64,000 bases of DNA from Bifidobacterium rousetti (GTDB lineage: Bacteria > Actinomycetota > Actinomycetes > Actinomycetales > Bifidobacteriaceae), in NCBI RefSeq assembly GCF_008698235.1, contig NZ_PEBH01000003.1:221613-285612 (forward strand), in the 5' to 3' direction. Shown here piece by piece: positions 27,031-35,424 of this stretch. Below the pieces are notes generated by a model. That model was given only the letters and a program-made list of their open reading frames with translations. It was not told the DNA's origin and made no database searches. The translations under genes were made by a program, and so were the position numbers. Numbering within the stretch: the stretch's first letter is position 1; every line of letters starts with the position of its first letter.

Positions 27031-27545
27031 GGACCCACATATTCTATCGGGGGCGGGGACGAGGACGAGGCCTGATCGCGGAGAACGTCCGCAAGGTGTT
27101 TCACGAGGTGTTTCACAGCGCACCCCATCACGGCCCACATGTTTCACGGGATGTTTCACGGAAGCGTTCCACATGACAGGCCCGCGCGACAGCCCCGGCC
27201 CGCCACGCCCGCCCGGCGCACACACGACACGCCCGAACGAATCAGCGAATCGCACATCCATGTTCGCTTCAAAGGCAAAAGTACCAAAGCGCATGTTCAT
27301 AACGGCAGCAATGTGAACAGAAGATCAATCCAGCGAACAATATCGACCATTTCGGTTACGCAGAGATGAACGAGGTAAAAAATCGCATTATTTCACCGAT
27401 TTGAAACATTCCGCCGTGCTACGCTTAGGTCTCGGACGTTCACATGGACGCCTGTTTCAGTCAGTGGAATATACGCTATACGCACATATCACGCAGGCAC
27501 AATCGAACATGATTCATGTTCGGTTTAGCTGCGGAAGGGGACATC
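27031..27545. other. 515-bp intergenic region with repeated TGTTTCAC motifs
   Basis: No convincing gene is seen. The first part carries four TGTTTCAC motifs (27097-27159). The second part (from about 27250) is markedly AT-richer than the surroundings and should hold the promoter of the 141-residue gene at 27546; a TTGAAA at about 27400 is a possible -35. Confidence 0.6.
27097..27159 (+). promoter_or_regulatory. Four TGTTTCAC motifs in two 12-bp-spaced pairs (parS-like half-sites)
   Basis: TGTTTCAC occurs at 27097, 27109, 27140 and 27152. Within each pair the start-to-start distance is exactly 12 bp, close to one helical turn. The motif equals half of the ParB site TGTTTCACGTGAAACA, but no inverted partner follows, so a true parS is not formed. 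An unknown regulator binding tandem half-sites is the alternative. Confidence 0.4.
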
Positions 27546-27971
27546 ATGGCAGAGGACACCAAGAAGGTCATCACCGTCAACTTCGACATGTTCAACAAGA
27601 CCCCGGAGGAGAAGACCGCCGAGGCCAACAAGGTCGCCAAGTCGTTCGGCATCAGCGACGAGGCCATCGCCGAGGTCGAGGACTACAAGGCCAAGCTCAC
27701 CCGCTACGACGCCTGGGACCTGCCGTTCATGGGCTACGTGAACGACGACGGCTACGGCTACGCCTACGTGCCGGACGCGGCCATCGTGCATGAGCCCTAC
27801 TGGGACGCCCACAAGGCGTTCCTCGCGCTGCCGGAGGACGTGCAGACCGCCTTCGCGATCCGCATGCTGTTCACCCACCGTCCGGTCGACCGCTACGGCG
27901 CGAGCATGTTCCTGCACTACCAGCGCGGCTTCCAGGTGAACTTCATCGGTGAGGGCGCCAACAAGTACTGA
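27546..27971 (+). CDS. Conserved-looking protein of unknown function, 141 residues
   Basis: I do not recognise this protein. It is small, acidic and soluble with no signal peptide or membrane segment. It has an N-terminal Lys/Glu-rich helix (NKTPEEKTAEANKVAKSFG) and an aromatic-rich C-terminal half containing MGYVNDDGYGYAYVPD, HEPYWDAHKAF and a final LHYQRGFQVNF. Codon use is strongly GC-biased like that of highly expressed neighbours, and GAAGGGGAC lies 6 bases before the ATG at 27546, so it is a real and probably well expressed gene. It has its own long upstream region and stands alone. Confidence 0.8.
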   Translation: MAEDTKKVITVNFDMFNKTPEEKTAEANKVAKSFGISDEAIAEVEDYKAKLTRYDAWDLPFMGYVNDDGYGYAYVPDAAIVHEPYWDAHKAFLALPEDVQTAFAIRMLFTHRPVDRYGASMFLHYQRGFQVNFIGEGANKY

Positions 27972-28032
27972 TCCCAGATACCGATCCGGCGCATCCGCAA
28001 CACAGCAGCAACAACGGAACGCCACACGGACG

Positions 28033-28066
28033 GAGGGCTCGCGGTCATCGTCGACCGCGAGCCCTC
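28033..28066. terminator. Perfect hairpin between two convergent genes
   Basis: A 13-bp perfect stem GAGGGCTCGCGGT/ACCGCGAGCCCTC with an 8-base loop lies between the genes ending at 27971 and 28109. It may act on both strands, although T runs are missing. Confidence 0.6.
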
Positions 28067-28108
28067 ACTGCCCTCCATGGAGCGGACACGCCCCGCCGGC
28101 GACCACGG

Positions 28109-28801
28109 TCACCAGCGCATGTCCTTCAGATCAAGTTTCAGATACGGGTCGCACCCGAACAGCAACCGCACGAGATCAATGAACTTCGGGTTCCATGTGC
28201 GCAGGCACGAGGCCAGATGCAACCGGAACCGCGCCGAATCGGGTTTCCTCGCCTGGAAGAGCGGATCGCCCACCATGCGCCACGCGCCGCGTACGCGCGC
28301 GATGCGCACCACCACGGCACCGCCCGTGGCGCCGTCGAACGCGGCGGCGGCCGGGAAATCGCGCACGCCGTATATGCCGCCGTTGATCACGTCCTCGAGC
28401 ACGATCCGCGATTCGGCGGCGTTCGCCTCACGCACCCAGAACCATGAAGCGAAGTTCGTCTTCGCGGTCTCGCACAGCTCCGCGTAGCCGCGCTCCCCCA
28501 CGTTCTCGTTCTCGTCGCGCGCGTACGCGGACGCGACCGCGAACGGCGTCAATCCCAGCTGGTCGATGTGGTAGTCGAACGTGAACCACTGGTCGAACGC
28601 GTCCTCCATCCGCCGCTGGAACTCCTCGGTCCGCGTGCGGAACGGGTTGAGGTTCACCTGGATGAAGAACTCGCGTCTCGCGTCGTCATAGGACTCCGGA
28701 TCGGCCCGCCGGAACATGCTCGCCACATGGAACGCGGGGATGGTGGCCGGACCACCCCAGTCGTCGCGCCCGCATACCGTCGCCGTCTCGCCCATCGTCA
28801 T
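28109..28801 (-). CDS. Protein of unknown function, 230 residues
   Basis: I do not recognise a family. The protein is soluble, rich in Phe, Asp and Arg, without signal or membrane segments. Notable stretches are FQRRMEDAFDQWFTFDYHID, a WFWVREANAAESRIVLEDV segment, and a C-terminus ending in KLDLKDMRW. The pattern (DAFDQWFTFDY, then VLEDVINGGIYGVRDF) is reminiscent of the small bacterial proteins that accompany SEC-C motifs, but no Cys motif is present, so I do not name it. AAGGGG lies about 9 bases before ATG 28801; ATG 28795 is possible. It is monocistronic and converges on the unknown gene at 27546. Confidence 0.75.
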   Translation of the reverse strand: MTMGETATVCGRDDWGGPATIPAFHVASMFRRADPESYDDARREFFIQVNLNPFRTRTEEFQRRMEDAFDQWFTFDYHIDQLGLTPFAVASAYARDENENVGERGYAELCETAKTNFASWFWVREANAAESRIVLEDVINGGIYGVRDFPAAAAFDGATGGAVVVRIARVRGAWRMVGDPLFQARKPDSARFRLHLASCLRTWNPKFIDLVRLLFGCDPYLKLDLKDMRW

Positions 28802-29127
28802 GATGATCGTCCCCTTCCTTGGGGTTCGTGGGATGGCTCCGTCGCCCTCCTCGTGCCTGCCACATTAGGAGGCGGGCCGGCGGCGGGCAAACGCGGCCGG
28901 GGATCATGTGGATGCGGTGGATGCAGTTGTGGATAACCCAGCCCCGATGGCGTCTCCGACGACGTCTCCGATGCCATCTCCGACGACGCCGAGCACAACC
29001 GATATGAAATTGTTATGAAACTGTTAGCGTTAACCATGACGTGGAATGTATCATGTTGATGACCATTTTCCGCCAGCTGCACGCGTGCGTGGAATCAGAG
29101 CCGAACGGACCCGAAAGGACGGCAGGC
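28802..29127. other. 326-bp intergenic region with short repeats and a DnaA box
   Basis: No gene is seen. It holds near-repeats of a GTCTCCGACGAC motif (about 28950-28990), a perfect DnaA box (28928-28936), and an AT-rich stretch (about 29000-29060) that likely contains the promoter of the HTH gene at 29128. Confidence 0.55.
28928..28936 (-). promoter_or_regulatory. Isolated perfect DnaA box
   Basis: TTATCCACA is perfect on the minus strand, but single; no cluster of boxes, so not an origin. Confidence 0.35.
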
Positions 29128-29547
29128 ATGACGTTCACCGAGGAGCAGATCAGGTATCTCGAAGCTCTCCCGGCGGTCGAACACGCGACCGCGACCCGCA
29201 TCACCTACACGGACGAGTTCAAGACACGGTGCATGGAACGCTATGCGCAGGGCGCCAGCCCGACCACGCTGTTCCGCGAGGCGGGGCTCGATCCGAGGAT
29301 CGTCGGTTACAAGCGCATCGAACGCAGCTTCGCACGCTGGCGCGAAGTCCACGACGTGCCGGCCCATCCCCGCATCGCCGGTGCTGGCGAGCTGTCGGCC
29401 GGAGCCCCCGCCCGGAAGCGCGGCGCCGGCTCCCCCGATCCGCGGGACCTGCTCATCGCCCGCCAGCTCCACCGCATCACCGAACTCGAACGCGAGCTGG
29501 CTGAACTGGTCGAACTGGCCGAACTGACGCACGTCAAGGCCGCGTGA
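29128..29547 (+). CDS. HTH-domain protein resembling IS3-type OrfA
   Basis: The 139-residue protein begins MTFTEEQIRYLEALPAVEH. It contains a helix-turn-helix typical of transposase-associated HTH proteins (ITYTDEFKTRCMERYAQGAS, then FREAGLDPRIVGYKRIERS). It ends with a Leu/Glu-rich helix (RITELERELAELVELAELT) of leucine-zipper type. In IS3 elements such a protein is OrfA and is followed by an integrase-type OrfB; none follows here. It is therefore an orphan, either a remnant or a domesticated DNA-binding protein. GAAAGGACGGCAGG precedes the ATG at 29128; the longer open frame from 29041 has no such site. Confidence 0.75.
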   Translation: MTFTEEQIRYLEALPAVEHATATRITYTDEFKTRCMERYAQGASPTTLFREAGLDPRIVGYKRIERSFARWREVHDVPAHPRIAGAGELSAGAPARKRGAGSPDPRDLLIARQLHRITELERELAELVELAELTHVKAA

Positions 29548-29690
29548 CGCCCGGAGGAGAGGCGTCCGCCGCCACGGCCGGCACGGACGGCACACGCCCA
29601 GATGAACAGACCGCGACCACGGCATGAACAGCGTCGTTTCGGGCGCACGGCAACGTAATACGACTCTTAGACTTGGGATTCGTGACATCC

Positions 29691-31025
29691 ATGGATTCCG
29701 CGACGCGACCGTCGCCAACACCGTCGCCAACAGCGTCGTCAGCACCGCTGTCAGAACCGTCTGACGCCGATACAGACCCCCGCGAGCACCCGTATGAGGA
29801 GCGCCGGCTTTCGGTGCTCATCGTCAGCGAGTCATCGCTGGAGCAGACCAACGGCGTCTCCGGAAGCGTGAAGCACATCCTCGACCGCTTCGCCGAACGC
29901 GGGTTCGACGCGCATGTCATCACCCCGCAACCGGCCCCCGATGACGGCGAATACGACGGATACAACGTGGACACGGTGCCGTCGTGGCCGATCCAGAACT
30001 TCAACGTGGCCGTACCGACGAAGACGTCGGTGATCCACATGATCGAGGAGCTGCCCCGCCCGGACATCATCCATGTGGCGGCGCCGATCTCGAAGCTCGG
30101 CCATGCGGCGCTGATCGCCGGCGAGGAACTGGGCATCCCGACGGTGGCGATCTATCAGACCGATGTGGCGCAGTATGCGCGACGGTTCGTCCGCGAGGCG
30201 CTGGACGGCGTGGTGGACGGCGTCATGCCGAAGCACACCGGATGGCTGCGTAAGGTGAGCAAGGCCTCGGGCGAGAGCGCCGAGCAGATCGTGGGCGCCC
30301 GCATCGCGCAGATGCACAACATGGCCACGCTGACGCTCGCGCCCACCAAGCAGGCGGGCGAACGGCTCGCCGCGTTCGGCGTCGACCCCTCCCTGGTACG
30401 CCCGTGGGGGCGCGGGGTCGACTCGTGGCTGTTCAACCCTCGCCGCCGCAGCCGCGACGAGGTGCGTCGCCTGCATGACAAGTGGAGCGGCGACGGCGCC
30501 CGACCGGTCGTCGGATACGTGGGCAGGCTCGCCCCGGAGAAGCAGGTCGAACGGCTCACGGCGCTGGACGGGCTCGGCATGCGGCTGGTCGTCGTGGGAG
30601 GCGGCCCGTGCGAGGAGGAGCTGCAGGAGCTGCTGCCGAACGCGGTGTTCACCGGCATGCTGCACGGCGATGAACTGGCCGACGCCTACGCGGCGTTGGA
30701 CGTGTTCGTGCACACCGGCGCCGAGGAGACGTTCGGGCAGACGATCCAGGAGGCGATGGCGAGCGGCCTGCCGGTCGTGGCACCGGCCGCCGGAGGCCCG
30801 ATCGACTTGGTGGACGACGGACGGACCGGACTGCTGTTCGACCCCGATGACGACGATGACCTGCGTTCGTGCGTGGAACGCCTGATCGAGGATCCCACGT
30901 TGCGCGAGACCATGGGGTTCAACGGGCTCGCGGCGGTGAAAAGCCGTACGTGGCCGGCGCTGGTGGATCAGCTGATCGGCTACTACCGGCTCGCCTCAGA
31001 ACTGCGGATGGCGATGACGGCGTAG
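29691..31025 (+). CDS. GT4-family glycosyltransferase (mannosyltransferase-like)
   Basis: The 444-residue GT-B enzyme has the acceptor-side loop SLEQTNGVSGSVKHIL, the domain hinge PVVGYVGRLAPEKQVERL, and the nucleotide-sugar signature GAEETFGQTIQEAMASGLPVVAP with its E-x7-E motif. Sequence style resembles actinobacterial alpha-mannosyltransferases acting on lipid carriers (PimB/MgtA group), so GDP-mannose or UDP-sugar donors are plausible. The first 40 residues are Pro/Ser/Thr-rich and disordered. The start is uncertain: ATG 29691, GTG 29682 or TTG 29673, none with a ribosome site; a TAGACT box just upstream would allow a leaderless GTG start. Confidence 0.88.
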   Translation: MDSATRPSPTPSPTASSAPLSEPSDADTDPREHPYEERRLSVLIVSESSLEQTNGVSGSVKHILDRFAERGFDAHVITPQPAPDDGEYDGYNVDTVPSWPIQNFNVAVPTKTSVIHMIEELPRPDIIHVAAPISKLGHAALIAGEELGIPTVAIYQTDVAQYARRFVREALDGVVDGVMPKHTGWLRKVSKASGESAEQIVGARIAQMHNMATLTLAPTKQAGERLAAFGVDPSLVRPWGRGVDSWLFNPRRRSRDEVRRLHDKWSGDGARPVVGYVGRLAPEKQVERLTALDGLGMRLVVVGGGPCEEELQELLPNAVFTGMLHGDELADAYAALDVFVHTGAEETFGQTIQEAMASGLPVVAPAAGGPIDLVDDGRTGLLFDPDDDDDLRSCVERLIEDPTLRETMGFNGLAAVKSRTWPALVDQLIGYYRLASELRMAMTA

Positions 31026-31085
31026 GTTCAGGATCGGTCTTCGGCCGATGCTGCGCTCCCCGCGACCCTATCGGGCGCTCTTCTT

Positions 31086-31132
31086 CTCTCCCCCAGCCGG
31101 CTTCGCCGACAGCCCCCTCATCAGAGGGGGCC
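31086..31132 (+). repeat. Dispersed double-hairpin repeat, family 1, copy 3
   Basis: This copy has CGGC-TTC-GCCG where copy 4 has CAGC-TTC-GCTG, that is a compensatory pair change preserving the first stem. It lies in the tail-to-tail gap between the glycosyltransferase and tRNA-Asp. Confidence 0.92.
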
Positions 31133-31141
31133 ACACATACG

Positions 31142-31174
31142 AAAAACGGGCTTCCGAATGATCGGAAGCCCGTT
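31142..31174 (-). terminator. Rho-independent terminator of tRNA-Asp
   Basis: Read on the minus strand, ACGGGCTTCCG pairs with CGGAAGCCCGT and is followed by a T run, directly after the tRNA. Confidence 0.92.
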
Positions 31175-31176
31175 GC

Positions 31177-31253
31177 TGGCGACCCCGGCCGGACTTGAAC
31201 CGGTGACCTCCGCCGTGACAGGGCGGCGCTCTAACCAACTGAGCTACGGGGCC
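31177..31253 (-). tRNA. tRNA-Asp (GUC), CCA encoded
   Basis: The acceptor is GGCCCCG/CGGGGTC with discriminator G and an encoded CCA. The D stem is GCTC/GAGC, the anticodon stem CCGCC/GGCGG encloses loop CTGTCAC (anticodon GTC), and the T loop is TTCAAGT. It is followed at once by its own terminator. Confidence 0.97.
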
Positions 31254-31392
31254 GTGTGTTTCCCGCTCTCGCGAGGCACGAGTGGATATATTACACACTT
31301 TCCCACGATCGCAAAACCCGGCGTGTCGCGTGCCGTATCACGCATCATGTCGCGCGTCATATCGATATCGCGTGCCATTCAGCCAAGTCGCC

Positions 31393-32598
31393 TCACCCGA
31401 GCATCGTCTTCGCCCATGCGATGAGCGCGACGAACGCGAGGAACCCGACGGAGACGAGTGTGTATCGCAGGAACATGCGGCGTTCGCGCTTGGCGCGCAC
31501 CATGTCCAATCCCCAGCCTTCCGACGCGACCTGCGATTCGGCCCGCGCCCGACGCGCGATGTCCGCATCGATGCGTTCGCGGTATCTCGGCATGGTCACC
31601 GGCCCCGGCAGGGCGATGGAGGCGACCGACCGGACGGCCCGCAGGAGCGTGCACGCCGAACCGTACGCCATCGCGAGTGCGCCGCAGGCGTATCCGTCAT
31701 GGGACAGCATCCATGTCACGATCAGGCCGATGACCCCCAGTACGATCAGCGCCCAGCGCATCCGGCCGAGCACACGGATGGCGCCCTCAGTCGGGCGTGC
31801 GACGAAGACGAAACACCAGACGGCCAGCGCGAGGAACGGCAGGCACGCGAAGGCGAAACCGATGCGGAAGCCGTTCATGGCCGGGGACGTGCCGAGCAGA
31901 CGCATCACGACCTCCATGATGATGAACGCCACGGCCGCCAGCGCCAGCATCACCCCCATGACGAGCACTTTGCGGCGTTCGGTCGACGGTCTGACCGGCG
32001 GGGTGGCCCACCACCATTCGACCGTGCCCAGTTGCGGTCCGCGCTTCAGATAGGCGATGGCGATGGGATCGCCCGCCTCGGCGTCGCGGATCGTCGCCGC
32101 CGACCTGCGCCAGCCGACCACGTACGTGAGGGCGACCACGCTCAACGCGAACGCGCCTGACGCGAGCCACGGGTAGGCCCGGCTCAGCGCCGTGGCGTTG
32201 GTGACGCCGTTCAGGGTCTCATAGATCCCGCCGTCGTACGCATAGGCGTCGAGCCGCTGGCCGGGATGGTAGGCGAATTCCGAGTGTTTCCTGTGACGCA
32301 GCACGGAGTCACGCCCGTCGGCCGAGACCGTGACCTCGTTGTTCCGCGTGTCCACGGCTGTGACGACCGCCGCGACCGGCGTCCCCTGCACCGGCCCGCC
32401 GCTGCGATCGGTGCCGGCGACAACGGCCGCCACGAGGACCGCCAGGAACACCACCAGCCAGATCAGGGCCTTGGCGCGGATACGCGCGGCCGCGGCGCGT
32501 TCGGCGTCGGTCACCACGTTCGCGGCCGCGATTCCGGCGCCGAAGCCGGCATCGCTCCCCACGTCGCCATCGAACGGACTCTGATACGTATTCCCCAT
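31393..32598 (-). CDS. Multi-pass membrane protein of unknown function, 401 residues
   Basis: I do not recognise a named family. Six or so hydrophobic segments are visible: ALIWLVVFLAVLVAAVV (about 44-60), WLASGAFALSVVALTYVVG (about 145-163), VLVMGVMLALAAVAFIIM, an ALAVWCFVFVA region, ALIVLGVIGLIVTWML, and a last one near the C-terminus (FLRYTLVSVGFLAFVALI). Between the first two lies a soluble domain of about 80 residues rich in beta-type sequence (VVTAVDTRNNEVTVSADGR), probably outside. This layout resembles actinobacterial DUF3592-like proteins, but I am not sure. GGAG lies close to the ATG at 32598. It is downstream of the ABC operon with a 68-bp gap and may be cotranscribed. Confidence 0.8.
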   Translation of the reverse strand: MGNTYQSPFDGDVGSDAGFGAGIAAANVVTDAERAAAARIRAKALIWLVVFLAVLVAAVVAGTDRSGGPVQGTPVAAVVTAVDTRNNEVTVSADGRDSVLRHRKHSEFAYHPGQRLDAYAYDGGIYETLNGVTNATALSRAYPWLASGAFALSVVALTYVVGWRRSAATIRDAEAGDPIAIAYLKRGPQLGTVEWWWATPPVRPSTERRKVLVMGVMLALAAVAFIIMEVVMRLLGTSPAMNGFRIGFAFACLPFLALAVWCFVFVARPTEGAIRVLGRMRWALIVLGVIGLIVTWMLSHDGYACGALAMAYGSACTLLRAVRSVASIALPGPVTMPRYRERIDADIARRARAESQVASEGWGLDMVRAKRERRMFLRYTLVSVGFLAFVALIAWAKTMLG

Positions 32599-32666
32599 GA
32601 CTCCATCGTGTCATCGCCCATGCGGGACACGTCCGCCGAAGAGATGAACAGTGCATGAACCGGCGA

Positions 32667-33560
32667 TCAGCGCACGGCCAGATCGCGCACGGCCAGATCG
32701 CGCACGGCGAAGGCGCGGTAGGCGGCGACGAACCCGGCCACGACGATCAGCGCGGCCAGCGCGACGAACGCCGCCGGAGCCCGCCCGTCGATGATGTCCT
32801 GCGGCGTGGCGTAGCGGAACGGGGAGAGCACGCGCGCCACGACCGAGGCATCGTGGTCGGAGAACATGTCGTAGACGACGCCCGCGCCGTAGGCGACGAC
32901 CACCGAGGCGTTGCCGATGGCGGCGCCGCGCTCGGGGCGCGCGCATGCCGCGGACGCGCACGCGCCGATCGCGCCGAACACGAGCATCACGGCGAACAGC
33001 CAGACACAGAACCGCCAGATCACCGTCGCGGCCGCACCGTCGTCGAGTCCCGGTACATCTCCCAGCATCGACAGGCACAGCAGCGACGAGACGAGGTTGA
33101 CCGCGACGAACGCGACCGCGTCACCCAGCGCGGCCGTGAGCTTCGCGCTCAGGATCGTGGTACGCGACACGGGCCGCACGAACAGGAATTCGTAGGTGCC
33201 GTCCGTCAGCTCGCGCGACACCGCGTTGCGGGCGAGCGCGACCGCGTAGACGGCCGCCATGATGCCCGTGTAGAACTCGAGCACCGCGTAGTAGCCGGCG
33301 AATGTGGACATGTCGAGGTCGGCGATGCCCATGACGGCGAGCGCGACCTTCGGGAACGCGTCGGTGAGCTTGCGTACGGCGTCGGCGTCACCGCCGGCGA
33401 TGCCCTCGAACTTCATCACGCCGGCGATGTTGAACAGGATGATCACCACGCTCCAGATCAGCCAGACCTTCATGTTGGCCTTCGACTCGCGTGCGATCAT
33501 GGCGAATACGGCCCTCATCGCGGCACCGCCCGTCCTTCGTTGCCCTCGCTTCGACATCAT
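32667..33560 (-). CDS. ABC exporter permease (ABC-2 type), second subunit
   Basis: The 297-residue membrane protein has six predicted helices and the ABC-2 permease pattern LVRPVSRTTILSAKLTAA after helix 2. It forms, with the preceding permease and the ATPase, a three-gene exporter overlapping by 4 bp at each junction. The substrate is unknown; the pattern (two half-size permeases plus a long ATPase) resembles drug or peptide exporters. ATG 33560 overlaps the preceding stop (ATGA) and GTGAGGG lies upstream. The C-terminus ends in a tandem repeat AVRDLAVRDLAVR encoded by repeats of a 15-bp unit (32670-32705), probably from slippage. Confidence 0.88.
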   Translation of the reverse strand: MMSKRGQRRTGGAAMRAVFAMIARESKANMKVWLIWSVVIILFNIAGVMKFEGIAGGDADAVRKLTDAFPKVALAVMGIADLDMSTFAGYYAVLEFYTGIMAAVYAVALARNAVSRELTDGTYEFLFVRPVSRTTILSAKLTAALGDAVAFVAVNLVSSLLCLSMLGDVPGLDDGAAATVIWRFCVWLFAVMLVFGAIGACASAACARPERGAAIGNASVVVAYGAGVVYDMFSDHDASVVARVLSPFRYATPQDIIDGRAPAAFVALAALIVVAGFVAAYRAFAVRDLAVRDLAVR

Positions 33561-34384
33561 TCGGCCCTCACCTCGCCGCGCGCGTACACGACGGCCCCAG
33601 CCGCCAGGCAGGCCACGGCCACCGCGGTGGCCAAAGCCACATAGCCCGCCTCGTAGCGCCCATGGTCCAGCGCCTCGGACACGTTGAACCAGGTGAACGG
33701 CGAGACGATGCGGTACTTGTCCTCGCCGGTCATCTCGGGCAGGGAGACGAGCATGAATCCGAGTATGCCGAATGTGGTCGCGATGCCGGATACGCTGCGG
33801 ATCCGCCGCAGCAGCACGGCGGCCAGCGCACCGAAGGCGAGGAACAGCACGCCGACGCCAAGCAGCGACGACGCGGCGAGGATGAGCCGCGGCAGGGCGA
33901 TGGAGGTCGCGGTGGGATCGTCGCGGAATCGCGTGTAGACCAGCGCGACCGAGGCGAGGAACGCCAAAGAAGCCACGACGACCATCGTGAGCCCGGCCGC
34001 GAGCTTGGCCGCGTAGATCGCGCCCCGCGGCATCGGCATGACGAACAGGAAGTCGGTGGCCTTCGCGCGCTTCTCACGTCCGAACACCGCCAATCCCCAT
34101 GCGCAGGCCATGATCGCCATGGTCAGCATGAGGTAGAGCGAGCTGAACCGGTAGAAGCCGCCGAAGGAGAACACGTCGTCGTTGACGCCGAACAGCGCGG
34201 CGAACTGCGGCGGGAAGCCGTCGATCACCTGTTCGACGCTCGACTTGGAGTCGCGGTAGATCGGGTAGGCGCCCGCCAGCAGCAGGACGGCCACAGCGAG
34301 GAGCGTGGCCGCGCCGATGAGGAACGGGCGCAGCTGGGCCTTGAGTTCGAAGAGGTAGACGTGCACCGCGGTCGATACGTTCAT
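33557..34384 (-). CDS. ABC exporter permease (ABC-2 type), first subunit
   Basis: The 275-residue membrane protein has six hydrophobic segments, beginning FLIGAATLLAVAVLLLAG (about 21-38). The cytoplasmic motif FLFVMPMPRGAIYAAKLAAG is characteristic of ABC-2 permeases and matches the equivalent stretch in the second permease, so the two are paralogues likely to pair. It overlaps the ATPase gene by 4 bp (ATGA) and the next permease by 4 bp. Transport direction is export, inferred from the family. Confidence 0.9.
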   Translation of the reverse strand: MNVSTAVHVYLFELKAQLRPFLIGAATLLAVAVLLLAGAYPIYRDSKSSVEQVIDGFPPQFAALFGVNDDVFSFGGFYRFSSLYLMLTMAIMACAWGLAVFGREKRAKATDFLFVMPMPRGAIYAAKLAAGLTMVVVASLAFLASVALVYTRFRDDPTATSIALPRLILAASSLLGVGVLFLAFGALAAVLLRRIRSVSGIATTFGILGFMLVSLPEMTGEDKYRIVSPFTWFNVSEALDHGRYEAGYVALATAVAVACLAAGAVVYARGEVRAE

Positions 34385-35322
34385 CGGACCGACTCCGGCT
34401 GGTAGTAATGCATGAACACTTCCTCCAGCGTCGGCTCGGCGATCTCCACGTCCGTGAGCCTCATGCCGGCGAGCGCCGCGATGAGCGCGTTGCAGTCGCC
34501 CTCGTAGAGGAACGTGGCGGTATCCTCTTTTTCGCTTTCCACTCCCGGAACTCCCGAATTCAGCGACCTGACGCCGGGCATGGATTCAAGCGCCTGCACC
34601 GCGTGCGCACAATCGCTCCCCAGTCCGAGCGTCACACGCTTGACCGCGGACCGCCGCATCTCGGACACGCTGCGCACCGCGACGATCCGGCCCTCGCGGA
34701 TGATCGCGACGCGGTCGCAGATGCGCTGCACTTCGGAGAGGATATGCGAGGAGAACAGCACCGTGGCGCCGCGCGCATGCTCCTCGCGAATCAGGTCGAA
34801 GAACGCGCGCTGCACGAGCGGGTCGAGGCCACTGGTCGGCTCATCGAGGATGATGAGCTTCGGCGAGTGCATCAGCCCCTGCACGATGCCGACCTTCTTG
34901 CGGTTGCCGAGCGACATGTCCTCGACCTTCTGATCGAGGTTCAAGCCGAGCCGGGTCGAGATCTCCTTGATGCGCGCCGAGCAGTCCGTGCGGTAGAAGC
35001 CCGCCGCATACTTGAGCAGGTCGCGGGCGCGCATGCCGTCGTAGTAGAACACCTCGCTGGGCAGGTAGCCCACCTGTTCGAGGATGCGCGTGCGGTCGCG
35101 CTCGCAGTCGAGGCCGAGGATGGACGCCTCGCCGCCCGTCTTGCGGATCAGGCCGAGCAATGTGCGGATCGTCGTCGACTTGCCCGCCCCGTTCGGTCCG
35201 ATGAAGCCGAAGATCTCGCCCTGCCGCACGGTGAGGTTCACGTCCTCGATGCCCCGTGCCTTGCCGTATCGTTTGGTCAGGTGACGTGTGAGGATCGCCG
35301 GAACGTCATTCGTCGTGGTCAT
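34381..35322 (-). CDS. ABC exporter ATPase
   Basis: The 313-residue nucleotide-binding subunit has Walker A GPNGAGKSTTIR (about 42-53), signature MSLGNRKKVGIVQGL (in place of the LSGGQ consensus), Walker B LIILDEPTSGLDP and a switch His (SSHILSE). A C-terminal extension of about 90 residues ends with the EPTLEEVFMHYY motif common in CcmA/NatA-type exporters. GAGGAGGG lies just before the ATG at 35322. It is the first gene of the three-gene exporter operon. Confidence 0.95.
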   Translation of the reverse strand: MTTTNDVPAILTRHLTKRYGKARGIEDVNLTVRQGEIFGFIGPNGAGKSTTIRTLLGLIRKTGGEASILGLDCERDRTRILEQVGYLPSEVFYYDGMRARDLLKYAAGFYRTDCSARIKEISTRLGLNLDQKVEDMSLGNRKKVGIVQGLMHSPKLIILDEPTSGLDPLVQRAFFDLIREEHARGATVLFSSHILSEVQRICDRVAIIREGRIVAVRSVSEMRRSAVKRVTLGLGSDCAHAVQALESMPGVRSLNSGVPGVESEKEDTATFLYEGDCNALIAALAGMRLTDVEIAEPTLEEVFMHYYQPESVR

Positions 35323-35424
35323 TGTCCCTCCTCGAGATGCCGTCGACTTCTCCTGCGATACAGGATAGGGGCACGCCGCTCACCTGTCATGCCTTCCTTA
35401 CGGAATCCTTATGGCGTTCATATC

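Noticed and set aside
27097..27159. True chromosomal parS sites
   Set aside because: No copy has the inverted half GTGAAACA; only half-sites are present.
29656..29666. TAATACGACTC, resembling the start of a T7 promoter
   Set aside because: Only the first 11 of 18 bases match and the essential downstream part is absent; no phage polymerase context.
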